Source: Schistosoma haematobium (Eukaryota > Platyhelminthes > Trematoda > Strigeidida > Schistosomatidae). Taken from it: a stretch of 64,000 nucleotides of DNA. The notes under the pieces are model-generated. The model had not been told where the DNA came from. It made no database searches and saw nothing but the letters and a program-made list of their open reading frames with translations. The stretch covers positions 22,179,809 through 22,243,808 of the forward strand of contig NC_067197.1 of assembly GCF_000699445.3 (NCBI RefSeq). Direction: 5' to 3'. Positions within the stretch are counted from its first letter, which is position 1, and every line of letters starts with the position of its first letter. Positions 23,096 to 36,600 of the stretch are shown here, one piece after another. Both the position numbers and the translations under genes were made by a program.

Positions 23096-26000
23096 AATCA
23101 GATGAAAATAAGTTTTCAGTTAAACGATAAATTGCACATGAAACCTATGTAAAAACATATTACAGATATACAACATGGTATGTGGTTAATGTTACCTAGA
23201 GTAAATAAGACACCATACAACAAAAAATGTGTCACTAAACTGATGAAACTTGAAAGTTAGTAAAGAAATATTCATAAAGCAACTTTAGTAAGCTATACTT
23301 TAGCCCGTTTGTCAATAACTTTAAAAAGTTGTAGGTTCTCTTTTATGAGAAAACTAGAAAATAATTGATCTCAAATATATCAGAGGTCGTTTTAATTATC
23401 GAACTATTTAAAGTTATACTTTGGATACACACGTTGATAGAATTCATTTTATCAAATTAGAGATTAACCTACAAACCAGTATAATATTTATACCAAAATA
23501 TTTAACACACTTAATTCGTAGAGAACTAGCGGCGATCCAAACATATTGTAAATAACACATCTGATTATAATGTTGATTACTAGATAGACTCACGTGTACC
23601 CTTTAGTTCAAGAGTAATTTATGTTTAAGGTTTATCAAAAAATGTAAAACTATAAAATAGCTGGAGAAATCAACATTAGATCGATCATGAATTCCGTAGT
23701 TTTAATGAGAATTCGTGATCTATGCAATCAATGATTGAATGATGGTTTCATCCACTGGAACATCAGAAGACATCAAAAGTGGGAATCCAATTTTGACAAT
23801 TATAAGAAATTAACTAGTAGCATGTTATTAAATTTTACAAAATGCAGTCTTTTTTAAAAGACATATACAACTTAGATTAAACGTGTGAATAGCAGAAAAT
23901 ATTCAGTATGAGAAAAACACAACACAAGGATGGTGTACAAATAATACATTTAGACAGTTCTATGTGACGCAGGATGTGTATCGTTTGAAATTATCATACT
24001 TCAGAGCACAGAGGAGGAAATTAACATGATGAGAAACAGAATGGAGAAGAAAATTGTCTGGTGTAATGGAATGGTAAATACAGGAAATATAGATTAAAGA
24101 GAGCATAAGAGATTATCTAAGGATATTATTATGTATCGTAAAGTTTTCTATTGATGATCACGTTGATTTCTAATTAATAAAATTGGGATTCGTTTAACAC
24201 GAACAGAATCTAATGTGATCTCAACAAACTGAGCCACCGATACACAACACTTCGATAACAAACTCAAACACGACAGAACACAAAGAGAAGCCAAAACGTT
24301 AAGAAAAGCTTGGTATTAAAGTAAGCGAATTTGAAGTAGAACAATTCTGTAAATATAGCTACAAGCATGTTTTTGAGACGTAATAAGGTTAATAAACTAA
24401 AAGTGAGAACAACCAATCAAATAACAGCACAGACCAGTGAAGAAATATGACTTGGTAAAACATTATCGTGGTTATCCTTGCAGGAAAGAAACAACATCCA
24501 TGAACAAAATGCTAGATAAATTAAAGTATTTTTAGACCATAAGTATCTCTATATTGCCAACACCACTTAATCATATGAGGACACTTGAATAGATTATAGG
24601 CCTACAAATGATCAAATATATGAATCAACAACATACCTGTGATAGTTAATTTGCGTGGACGTTGTTTTGAGGTGATAAAATTTAAACAGTTCTTAATAGA
24701 TGCTATTCTTACAAGTGGTCGGTGAGGCTCGTAACTTCCAGGTACCGCTAGCTGCCAATCTTGTCCATATTCATGTAAACGAGGTGAGGACACTGTAAGC
24801 TCTAAAGTTGTCATGTTGTTTACTTGCTTGGCAAACTGTTGAAAACGATAAAAAAAAAGTTGAACCCCATGATGAACGAAAAGGAAAAAAAGTATGATAA
24901 AACTGAAAACAAGTTTTCAATTCTGAGATAAGTTTAAAAAATAGGTTTGATGATCATTACTTATACATAAATATATGTTCTTTAAATTCTACGATGTACA
25001 TTTATACAAGATATGTATGTGAAATCTGGTTTCTATTTAAATCTTCTTTTGCAGGTCATAGAATTTTCTAGGATACAAAATGTAACACCATTGATTAACC
25101 AACAAATGCAGTAAAATGGTCAACTATAACATTAACTTTGAATAAATATCGTTAAGATTATTCGTTTTATAAACCTAAGCTAAAGATGTTATAAAATATG
25201 ACAGACATATGTTAATAACTAATTATGATGACAAGAATTTTCAAATAAGACTTACACGTCTATACAAAGTATAATAACCTTCCCATGCTTTCTGTAAGTC
25301 AATTCTAACTTGAGTTAACTCATACCTTTCACAGCATAATCGAGATTCAGCAAGATCATTACCATTCTCTTGTAAAAATGTTGCTTCATGAATTGTTTCA
25401 TGACCACGATCCATCATTTGATGTAATGGATGTAATAATCGAAACATTTTCGCAATATCTTTTTCACCGAAATAAACACGACTTGCATCTTCCAATGCTT
25501 CTGACCACATTTCAACCCATGTTATCGATAGACGAATTAATTCTTCATTTAGCTAGGATAAAGAAAAAAAAAACGAAATGATATTATTCACTAATATTAA
25601 TCTTAATATACACACAATTAATTTGAGTGAAACGCTTATCGTATACACAATCGATTGGTCAGTGAGTAGTAGTGACTGGCTAATATCATGATGCTTGTCC
25701 AGTCCTCTGGTGCTAATCGGATTCTGTTAACTCAGTTGCAGTATGGTCATTAATCTAGGAGACTTAATATCATGTATACTATAATGAGATTTCAGGCTAT
25801 TAAAGATAGTTAACAGTGAATTCTGTTACCTTCAATTTTGAAACAACTGGTGATCTTTGTGAGGTTCAAACCTTGTTGACTAACACGAACCACCAAACAC
25901 TAAATATACATAAAATCCTACCAAGATTACGAAAAACAATTTGACTGATTAGAAATGCACTAAACAGTTCATATGTAGAACTGACCAATCGAAGTACATG

Positions 26001-27533
26001 AAGTAACATAAATAGATTTTCTAATGATTACTTCAGAATACCTCGCATTAAAAAATTTAGATTCAAACAATGTTATCTGGACAAAAATAGATTTATGACC
26101 ATACATCTGAAGATGTGAAAATATTGACTACCAAATCGCAAAATATTAAAAAAAACAACTAGATACTGATACCTTCATGAAAATTCAATAGAATCTAGTT
26201 CACGTGAAGTGCAAAGCAGTGTGAAACATAACTAACAGTTAATATTTAAATTTGAAATGATGCTGAGGTTTAAACAATCTTATACTAAGTAACTTAGCTA
26301 CGACAACAGTGAAGTGTGTATAATACCATTTCAATCGAGCTTGAATGTTACATGATGGTAAGTAGAAAGAATCAATAAACGCAGGTCTATTGAAAAATAA
26401 GTTTTTTTGAAGGTATTTTGATAAGATTTGTAGTTATATATTATATAAATTAGTTGAAAAAACATCAAATAAAGTGCTCACTGTAGAAAATTATATGAAA
26501 AGGAGTGCATCATAAAGAGTATGTTCTAACACTTGAAATCTGGACTATTATTACACGATGAATAGTTACGGCATGAATTAATGAGAAAAAAATCATTCCT
26601 AACATTTTAAAACAATTATCTGGTTATTGAACAGTAAGTGGTAAATATCATATACCTCTCAATAGGTGATCAAGTTTTCTCAGGAAGTTTGAAATTTAAT
26701 TAACAGAATTAAGTTCACATCACTACATACTAAATCGTATACATTTTTTCCATAGAATTATAATGATAAAATCAAAATAATTAGAAAGTGAAATAATGTG
26801 AATGCATTGAATCAACATTAAAAGATTTTGGTTAAGTGGAGTTTAATTTACCTTCTTTTTTTACTTAACAGTTAATGTAACTACATTAAGGTTTGTGATT
26901 AACTTATGTACTTGGTTTTAAGTCAAACTTCATGCATAATAGCCTTTCAACAATACTGTACGAATAATCAGTAGAAAATAGGATTGTTGAATCACTCAAC
27001 CACAGTCAGTTGAACTACATCTTTTAAAAATGTTATTTATAATATCATACATAGACCAATAAACTTATTGTTCACTGAAGAAAGTTTAGTGATGAACACT
27101 TACTAAAAATGCTTCTGATATTAAACGTGAATTTTGTTCTTCCATACTGTACAGAATACGATTAGCGTTATAACGGCGACGATCAGAGCCACCAGATTTA
27201 AATGCTAATACTAATGGATAAACCATAGATTGTGGATAACGTTGTCCAACAGATATTAACAAATCAATTATAATAGTAGCAACATATTCTCTAGGTGTAT
27301 CAATACGAGCTAATAATTGTTGTATAACAAGTAACCAATTATCCAAACGTATTTTAGTCAAACCTTCACGTATCACTTCACGAATTTCAGTTAAATGACC
27401 AAATTTAAATAATAAATTGATTAAACGTAAACTATCCTAAATAAAGTAAATAAAATAATGAAACGATCATTTAAACTGCGGCGAAAAACAACAAACTTAG
27501 TAAAACTAAGAAATATAGCAAACTAATCATTCT

Positions 27534-27615
<82 letters not shown>

Positions 27616-30600
27616 CAAGGATTGGCAAAACAAGGACAGCACTCCACCAATTGAAAAACATATGGAACTCAAAACAACTGTCTGTCAACCAATATCAAAA
27701 TCACAATCTTCAATACGAACTTCAAGACAGCCTTACTGTACGGAGCTGAAATGTAGAGAGTTACCACAATCATCATCAAAAATGTACTAGTATTTATAAA
27801 CTGTTGTCTATGAAAGATACCCAATGTCCGTTGGCCGGATACCATCAGCAACAACCTACTGTGGAAGAGAACAAACCAGGTTCCAGCTGAGGAGGAAATA
27901 AGGAAAAGACGTTGGGAGTGGCTAGGACATATATTGAGGAAATCACCAAACTGCATCACGAAGCAAGCGCTTACCTGGGATCCTGAAGGGAAACGGAAAA
28001 GAGGAAGGTTGGAGAATACACTGTGTCGGGAATCGGAAGCAGACATGAAAAGGATCAAAAGAACTGGAAAGGATTGCCCAGGACAGAGTTGGATGAAGAA
28101 TGCTCGTGGGTGGCCTATGCTCTCAATGAGGGGTAACAGGAGTAAGTAAGTATACAGAGAAAAACTAAAAAAATACGTAACAAAAGTATCTTTAGGTGAG
28201 TGAAACAAGAATAAAGATCATGGCATATTTTTATTTCGTGAATTCTCTTTCTTTGCTTAGATCAACTCAATAGCACATAGAATGATATCGTATTTATGTA
28301 TAAAAGACATAATAACCGACTAGCCTTTTCAGTCATAATTTGAACTGAGGGAAGGATCGAAAGTAAGGCGGATGTATTCTTTTTTAATCTCAATCTAAAG
28401 CTTGAGTCCCACTATTTCTTCAATGACCCTCTTATTATTTCATCTCGAACTATATTCTCAATGTTTAATTATTTCTTATAAATGTTAATACAGTGTTCCG
28501 ACCCCTTACCCCATTATCTTGATGATTTCATCTCGTTGCGCTAATGTTGTATGTCGAATAGGGTTAATGTACACTGGTTTCAGGCTTTATAGTGCTTGTC
28601 AATGAATAATAAGTACTAAAACTTAGAGATGATCAATTAGTGACAATTGTGCGAATGAATAATATTAATAAGATGATAATAATAAATTTAGTACAGACTA
28701 AGAAAAAGTAAATTAACGGGAATCACGAAATAAATTGATTTATTATTACTGACTATAGGACCTTAGTTCATGAAAGTATCAGTGAAGATAACCAATTAAA
28801 AATTTACCTTAATCAGTTGTTTATTGAAATACTGAAAGAATGTTCTTGGGGTAAATTTACCAATAAAACTATACATAATATTAACTAATAAGGTAGCTCA
28901 TGTTATCTGAAGTACAGTCTCCTATTTCTATCATACACGCATCAATACCTTATGTTTCAATGAAGCTAAAACTCCAAGTTACCATCTGTGTATTTGTTTT
29001 GGTGAAAAAGAATCTAAATAAATGGACATTAATAACAACTTTGATTTCGCAAACGAGGAAAATGAATTTAACTTGCCTGTAAGTTAGCAGTTGGTGACAA
29101 ACTTATTGAATTGACGAAACCTTTAACAGATGGAGCAGCATGTAATTCCATACATCTCTGTAGATCGGTTTTCGCACGGACAAGTTCTGCTATAGGTGGT
29201 GGTAATGGAGAAAAATTAGCTGAGATATTACCAACAGGTAAATTTGAAGACTGCATTTGATTAACTCCAGATCCATGAATTCCAGCGGAAGACGAGAAAT
29301 TACGCCGGGACGTCCATAAAATATGGTTATCAATACCGCCAACCTAAAATAGAGGAATGATAAAAAAATTACCAACATCTATTCGAAGCGTAAAATAGTT
29401 AGCATCATGTCTAAAACTAGTAAAATTGTGGCTAGGATAAATTGCCATCGATCTACGTTGACACACTTCAAATCTGGACCATGAGGAATTCTACACGTCA
29501 GTAGTTCACAACACCTACAACGCTCGGACGAGCAGCTAATAACTTCAAGAATTAATGAAGTTTTAAATTACCCAAATCGAACAAAAATAATTATTGATTA
29601 ATGTGCTTTCGACAGAGTTGGTGCACCTAGCTTTGATCTACTGGACAACAGGTTCGGATTCTATTATATCTAGCTTTAGGCAATCGAAGAGTTACTCTAT
29701 ATACAAAACAATATCTAACCCCAAAAGTAGTACACAAATCTGTTAAAATGGAAAATATGCAACCAAAATTAATACTTGCTTTATTTAATTCTAACTCCGC
29801 TCTTTCTAAACAAGCTTTCAATGTATCCAAATGGTTGAATACAGCATAATTAGCCATAGCCCATGACTGCCATGTATTACGACAATCTGGTGCGTGTAAT
29901 GTTGCAGTTTGATAACACTGAATAACAAACGCTTGACTTTCTTCCCATGTCTGAGTTATATTGGATGTGGCCAGATTTTCATTTACTATTGATGTCGCTC
30001 CAGCAGCAGAAGCAGCTCGACGAATCCGCGAACCATTACGATTACTTGATTCACGTCCACCACCTACTATCCCGCTATAATTATTTGATAAACGCATTAC
30101 AGCTACACGTGACATTTGAGATGGATGTATATTTTCTATCACATCATTATTAGAATTCACTTTTGATAAAGTGCGCGCTGCAGCAGCTACGGAAAACTGT
30201 AGTCCATTTCCACTGGCAGCTGTAAAGACGGAATAAGGTGTATAAGCTAATGAATGATTGTCTGTTTGGTGACTACCAGGTGGTGAACGTGTATACAATT
30301 CTGAACACCATGATCCCAATTTCAAACAACATCTAGCAATAAATGAAAGTTTGAAAATAATTAAATGTAAATAAACGAAAAATGCTAGATCGATCTCCGT
30401 GACTGATTACTAGATAGGGGTCAATAGAAAACGCTGCAACATGGTCACTATTCTAAATGACTTGACACTCCAGTTCACTATACTTTGATGCTAGATGGTT
30501 GCAAGCAAAATACGAGAAGCTCTAACTACTAGTTTCATGTTAGTTAATACCCATAAGTAGTAACATGATTGGTAGAATTTGATTAGTAATGAAGATTAGA

Positions 30601-33600
30601 ATGATGTGATATTCGTTTCAACAATGACCAATAAGTAAAGATATTAACTCAGATCTACAGGATGACAGTTGGGGCCAGAATAGCTTAGAAGCATTTGTTG
30701 ACTAACCTTTGAACTGAAGAATCTCAGTTACGAGAATGGCTTGAATAAGTTGTGGGATTAATCAAAATGTACAGTTATAACAGAACGTTTGAAGTTGACT
30801 GCTTATTACTCAATCAAATTATAACTGTTAATAACTACATGAATACGAATGTTCGATTAGTTACTTATAATTTAACGGAAAGTAGTATCAATGCATGAAT
30901 CGTTTTTAACGATTTTTGACAATTATACGTAAACACATTTGATGAAATGTTTTGGATATTTATGCAAGATTCTGGTCCAAGATTCACCAATAGCATACGT
31001 GGGTAAAATGTTGTTGCAATGTATCATGAAAAGGTGGAAGCTTGAAACGTAGATAATAGGGCTTAGATTCATTTGTCTAGAGCTGACACGCTGGCAGAGG
31101 GGCTTGATGGTTGTAGGGTCCGATCCCTAGCTAGACAGCAGATTTTAAGTTTTGAAAATTTACGTATTATGAAGAAACAACTATCAAGATCTCCTGCTTT
31201 TTAGCGGTTTTCTAGCCTAACCCGTGGCATAACCACTTTTAAAAGAATTTCAATTAAATTGTAATCAGTGAAAAAAAGCGAAGCCTATAAAAAGTTGCAA
31301 GAATTATACAAAGAAAAAATAAAGCGTACTTCGCTAACAGTCTTCTTAATTCCTTCCGTTCATTAACTATTCGAATTTCTAGTTGTCTTGAATCTAAACT
31401 ATCTAATGTCTCATTGGTATTCAATACATTCGGAGATAAAAGTTGAAAAACTGATGAAGATTGCTGAGCACTGTTTATCCCTGTTTCAGCTCGAAGTAAT
31501 GGTTCTAACACATGTGTTTTTAAAACACATAAACGACTAACCGCTTCTTCATGTGCTCCAACTGCCCATAATAGTTTAGTATATGCGAATACAATTGCTG
31601 GATCAGAACTTGGAATAGGATCACACGGTGGAATACCAGCTGGATCTAAACCCAACAGATTTTCTAATACTTGACGTGATAGAATCTACATCAACGATGT
31701 AAACAAAACAAATAAACAACATTAAATTCACATCAATTGTGATAAATAACTATCGTGAACATCAGACGTAATTTACTGTAATCAACTTACAAAACGACCA
31801 CTTCTACGACACAGTCCAGCAAAACGTAACCAAGATTTACGATCTTCATATGGTTCCAAGACTAAACTACGTAGTTGGATTATTTGACTCCAATCTTCGA
31901 CTACAGAATTGCAGCCAAGTAACCGAGATTGCCATGCTTCACGAAGAATTGGACGCCTTTCCGGCATAAGTTTATATTGTATGACTTCTTCAGCTTCAGA
32001 TAACAGTTGAGTGCCCACTAAATCCTGAGTATTTTAAATAAAGAATGATTTTGAAATAAGTGAATAAATGAATATTTTTAGCTTCAAAATGTAGATATTG
32101 CGATTTTATCGATGACGGAACCTTAAGTTAAATGTTACTTATCATTTTACAAACCAAGAATTTACATATAACAGTATATACTTATGACAACAGTGAATAA
32201 TTACAAATATATACATATACGGTATTTCTTACAGCGTATGCACGATTGTAACTTTCTTCAGCCATAGCTGTTAAGTTAGAATCTAGGACATCACGTGCTT
32301 TCATTATGAAATCACAAGCTTTAGCATATTGTTCAGAATGTATATTTAAAACAGCTCTATAGAATGCACCATCAAAACTGTTATCAGCTGATAAAGCTTC
32401 AGTATAGCGTTCGACACGATCCCATGAATTCAGAGCCCATGCTGCACTACATGCTAACGGTGCCATTAATGCACGCATTTGATCGTTCACATCATTCCAA
32501 CGTTCCCACGCCATATTGTTTAATGGAGCCCTAGATTAAAAATATATAATAACAATAACAATTATGATAATCATATAGTTTTAAGAAAACTGATAGGTCT
32601 GATATAATGGTTAGTGACACCATCAGGCTGCTTAGAACAAAAAGGGCAAACTGAGATTTTACCCTCAGACCGAATGTTTTAACAAGTTTTCCGAATTAAA
32701 CAATAAGCTACAGATTATTTTAAAATGTCATGATACTAATCATCATGAATTTAAGCAATTGTTAGTTAAGTGATATCTTCGTTTGTGTTTATTTATTTTA
32801 AATGGATGGTTAAGAGATAAAACCGGTATATTGAACTCTTAAGACACTGATATCTCAGCTGGTTCCTATACTCTTGAGATTCTAAATATTAAAAACAAAC
32901 TGAACGAATACCATAGGGTAGGAATATAATGATGCTTCATCTGTCCGAACTTTATTAACTGGTTTCTACTAATTTGTAATCAATCACTAGTTTTTCTATG
33001 ATATTCAGATGCATTACAATGAAAAGATATCAAATATTTTGTTTGTTTTTTGACATTTATAGAGTTAATGTTGAATTTCATTGATTTTTAATATCACTAA
33101 AATGAGAATGATTCTTTGGAATTTTCAGCATGGGGTTGCGGAGATTGTTGAGCTTCATTAAAATCATGAACCACCATTGAAAGCCCGGAATAATTGAACG
33201 GTTGCTTCATCCTAGTGTGAGACTCCCTATTAGTGCGCACCCATGACTCTGAGATGGACCTGAATCCAGGACCGTCAATCTGGCGCGGACGGTTAACCTA
33301 TAAACCACTGAGACGGGATCCAATGGTGTTAATGTCTAGTTTCAACGAGTCCACAACATTATATGAAATTGTTCAAACTTTTATTTAAAAATAAAATTTT
33401 TTAACATAAATTAATGTCAGTTGCAGAAACATTGTGTAAATCAAGTATCATAGAGTTACGATTTCATACGTACAGTTACATAATTAAGCTAATAATATCA
33501 ATCTTTATCTAAGATAGAGAATAAGTGTAATTGTTACAACCACGCCAGTTATATTTAATATATTATACTACTGATAGATACCAATGTGGTGAATGCTACT

Positions 33601-36600
33601 CACAAAATTGCTCATAAGTAGCATGTGACGGAACGTAGCGTAGAAACTGTCACAGTCGTAAGACGGAGAGGAGAGTTTCAGTACTTCACAAGCACAGCTT
33701 GGGTAGAATACTTGATCAGTCGACAAGAAGACTGTTCGGATTACAGAACGAATCGGAAGATGTAAATGGATGATCAAAGGCTATGTATACACACTACAAA
33801 AGCACATTGTAATATAAACTTCTTCCGCCAGCTGCCTCGTTTTAAAGCATTAGGATCGAATAATTAAAAATATCATTTATGCTGGTTGCAGTTATTAATA
33901 AACCATATCTGTTATCCCATTTTTGGAATCGCTGTTATGAAGTAGCGTTATATGATTTGATAAAACGAACTTATTTGATTGTTAAAGTGAAAGAGTAAGA
34001 TCTTAATTGATCAGTAAAAAGGAAAAATAAGATATAGCCGTCAAGTAATAGCTGCTCACTAGACGAATTATAGACATAAGCCCCCGAATAATTTGAGATC
34101 AAAGATAAGACAACTAGACAGTAGAATATATTTTCAAGTTAATAAAATGATATCGTTAAATACAGTATAATAAAACAATAAAATGTCATGAGCGATTCAA
34201 GGAAGTCAATTAATTGGTGGTTATAGATAGTTAGTCTTAATCCATCCCCGTCAACATTATCATAGCATTGACTACTACTCTTTTTAAAGCAATTTATGCT
34301 TCTTATATTTAACTGTCATAAAAATATCAGAATGTTTTAAAACCAATAGTTAAAACAAAATAATTTCAGGTTAAATTATATTAATACACCAAATATTTAA
34401 AATTCATCGACTTATTTATAACAACCACAAATACTGTGAAACTCACTAATAAAATAAAACTTGATGTATTCATATCTAAGTCATATTGATAGCGTTTCAG
34501 AATTGGTGATATTAACTAGCTATCGAAAGTAAAATGTTATGGTACATTTTGAACCGGTAGTACAATGCCTAAAAGTCAAACACTTTTACACATCAAGACA
34601 CTAGTTTATGCTACATACTGCTTTAAAGGAAGTAGATTCTTTGGAAATCGATTTCCTCAAAGAAAAATTTCACGCAGAATTAGAAAATAATGGTATTTGC
34701 ATAAAATTATGTGTAAATGTTATGTTTAAACAGAATAATTTACGCTAGCAAATTGTTGATACCAACTTTTATTCATTACCAGATTTACACAATCAAGTTA
34801 ACCATCATCGTATGTGGTTTGAATTGAGCGGAAATTTTATCCTAATTACGTTATTTAAGAATGAGAAATTCACTGGAAAATAACTTAAAACGAAAGATAT
34901 AAAATGAGATAATATTAATTTAAATAAAACAAACAATACGACTGACCATTGGCCTAAAGCTCGAAGGCATCGCATCCGACCAAGAATAAGAGAACTTTTA
35001 TCTTTTATTCGATCATCTTCTAATTTACGTTCATATAAATTTAAAGCAGATTTCCAATCATGTAATTTTTCTCTCCAAACTTCTTCATTAGCCTATTGAT
35101 ATATAAAAGACAATAAATAAATATTGGGTATTGGTGGAAGCTAAATATTAACACTGGTGGATGCCGGCCCAGTGGTCAAGATGTTAAGTGTTTACGCACG
35201 AGACCGAAGGTCCTGCGTGCGGGATCGTGGAGGCGCACTTCTGAGGAGCCCCATACTAGAACGAAACAGCCGTCTAGTGCTTCAATGCTTTCAATGGTGG
35301 CTTAAAATTGATCCATTCATGATATCAATCTAAACTGGTAATTTGAAATAATGACTTAAAAAAATTATTACTTCACAACCCAGAATAAAAAACTTACTAG
35401 TTTATCCTGAGTGCTACGTGTTGCATATAACAATACTCCATTGGTTGCTTCTTCTAAATTCAATTTACTATATATAGTAAGTAAAGATGATAGAGTTGCC
35501 GGACTAGGACAAGAACGTTTTTCAGATTCCATGAGAAATTCTTGTTCTTTATAATATAATGCTTTAGCATACGCACGATTTTTTAATGCTCGATCAGCTA
35601 AAACACCCAAAGGTAATGGTAAGTGAACTCGATGTGATGAACTTGAATACTAAATTACAGAAATTAAAGTTTTTAAAAAGAGAGAAAAATAGATCATTAG
35701 GACATTTTATTTGATACAAATTTTAATTATGTCTTGTTGAAAACTTATTATCTTTTTAAATTCAGTAGTATTATGAAAATTGTCTTGGAAAAAAACCAAT
35801 GTGGTATTGAAAGTGGTCAACAGGAAAATTTTGTAAAATGAAAGTAATAGAGAGTTTAGTTGATTTTTGCTTTACGTAAACTGTTAATTTGAGAACATAA
35901 TTTTTTAGTACAAGTTCTTTTTAGGTAAACAATCCTGACAGAGTCATGTTCTGTTACCGTAAATAATACTATTGGGTATAAAGAACCCGACATATTATAA
36001 CTGATAAGTGATGGCTAACTACATAAGCTTTTGAAAATATAACGTACTGTCATTAAAATATTGTATAAAGATGCTAGGTTTGAAGCTATCACGAGTTCAC
36101 TTAATCTGAAAACGAGAAACAAGACTCGGTGAACAAAAACCAGTAAGCAAGCCATTGATGCGTCACAGCCCCGCTAACTAGAGGGAGAAGTCCAAGTTTG
36201 GAATGGGGAAGTATATTCTGCAAACAACTAGAAACGAGCGATAACAACAAACACAATTCAAAACGTATATATACAGTACAAAACCGTCCTTGAGGAGAAT
36301 TACCAAACAGCATACTAAAAGACGCAACGGACCAATAACATTTAAGATATTTCCCAGTGGGAAATACGACATGACGGTGACAAGAGCTCCTTTGGCGTGA
36401 AAACAAAGAAATTCAAATTTCCTAAATAAAATTACAAAATTAGGTCCTTTCCCAAATGAGTTTTGGGGATCTAACGTCCCCGACAAAAGAGAATGTGATT
36501 TATCAAAGAGTTACGTACAACAGTGTTAAAATAATCAATAATGCTGTACTGTAATCAAATAAGACTATTTAAATTGCTCTTGCTATCTTTGGACCCTAAA

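Larger units (their letters stand above)
21782..24636 (-). other. mTOR intron with a solo-LTR-like element and a TA tract
   Basis: Intron of 2.9 kb containing the LTR-like element 22134-22550 and the (TA)n tract 23031-23092. The rest is AT-rich and unremarkable. Confidence 0.7.
32531..34946 (-). other. mTOR intron with a SINE and a diverged repeat
   Basis: Intron of 2.4 kb. It holds the family B SINE at 33140-33350 and a family D repeat at 33575-33860. Nothing else is recognised. Confidence 0.65.

Noticed and set aside
31085..31140. tRNA-like stretch (GCTGACACGCTGGCAGAGGG ... GGGTCCGATCCCTAGC)
   Set aside because: A B-box-like sequence is present but no cloverleaf and no second copy in the window, so I did not list it.
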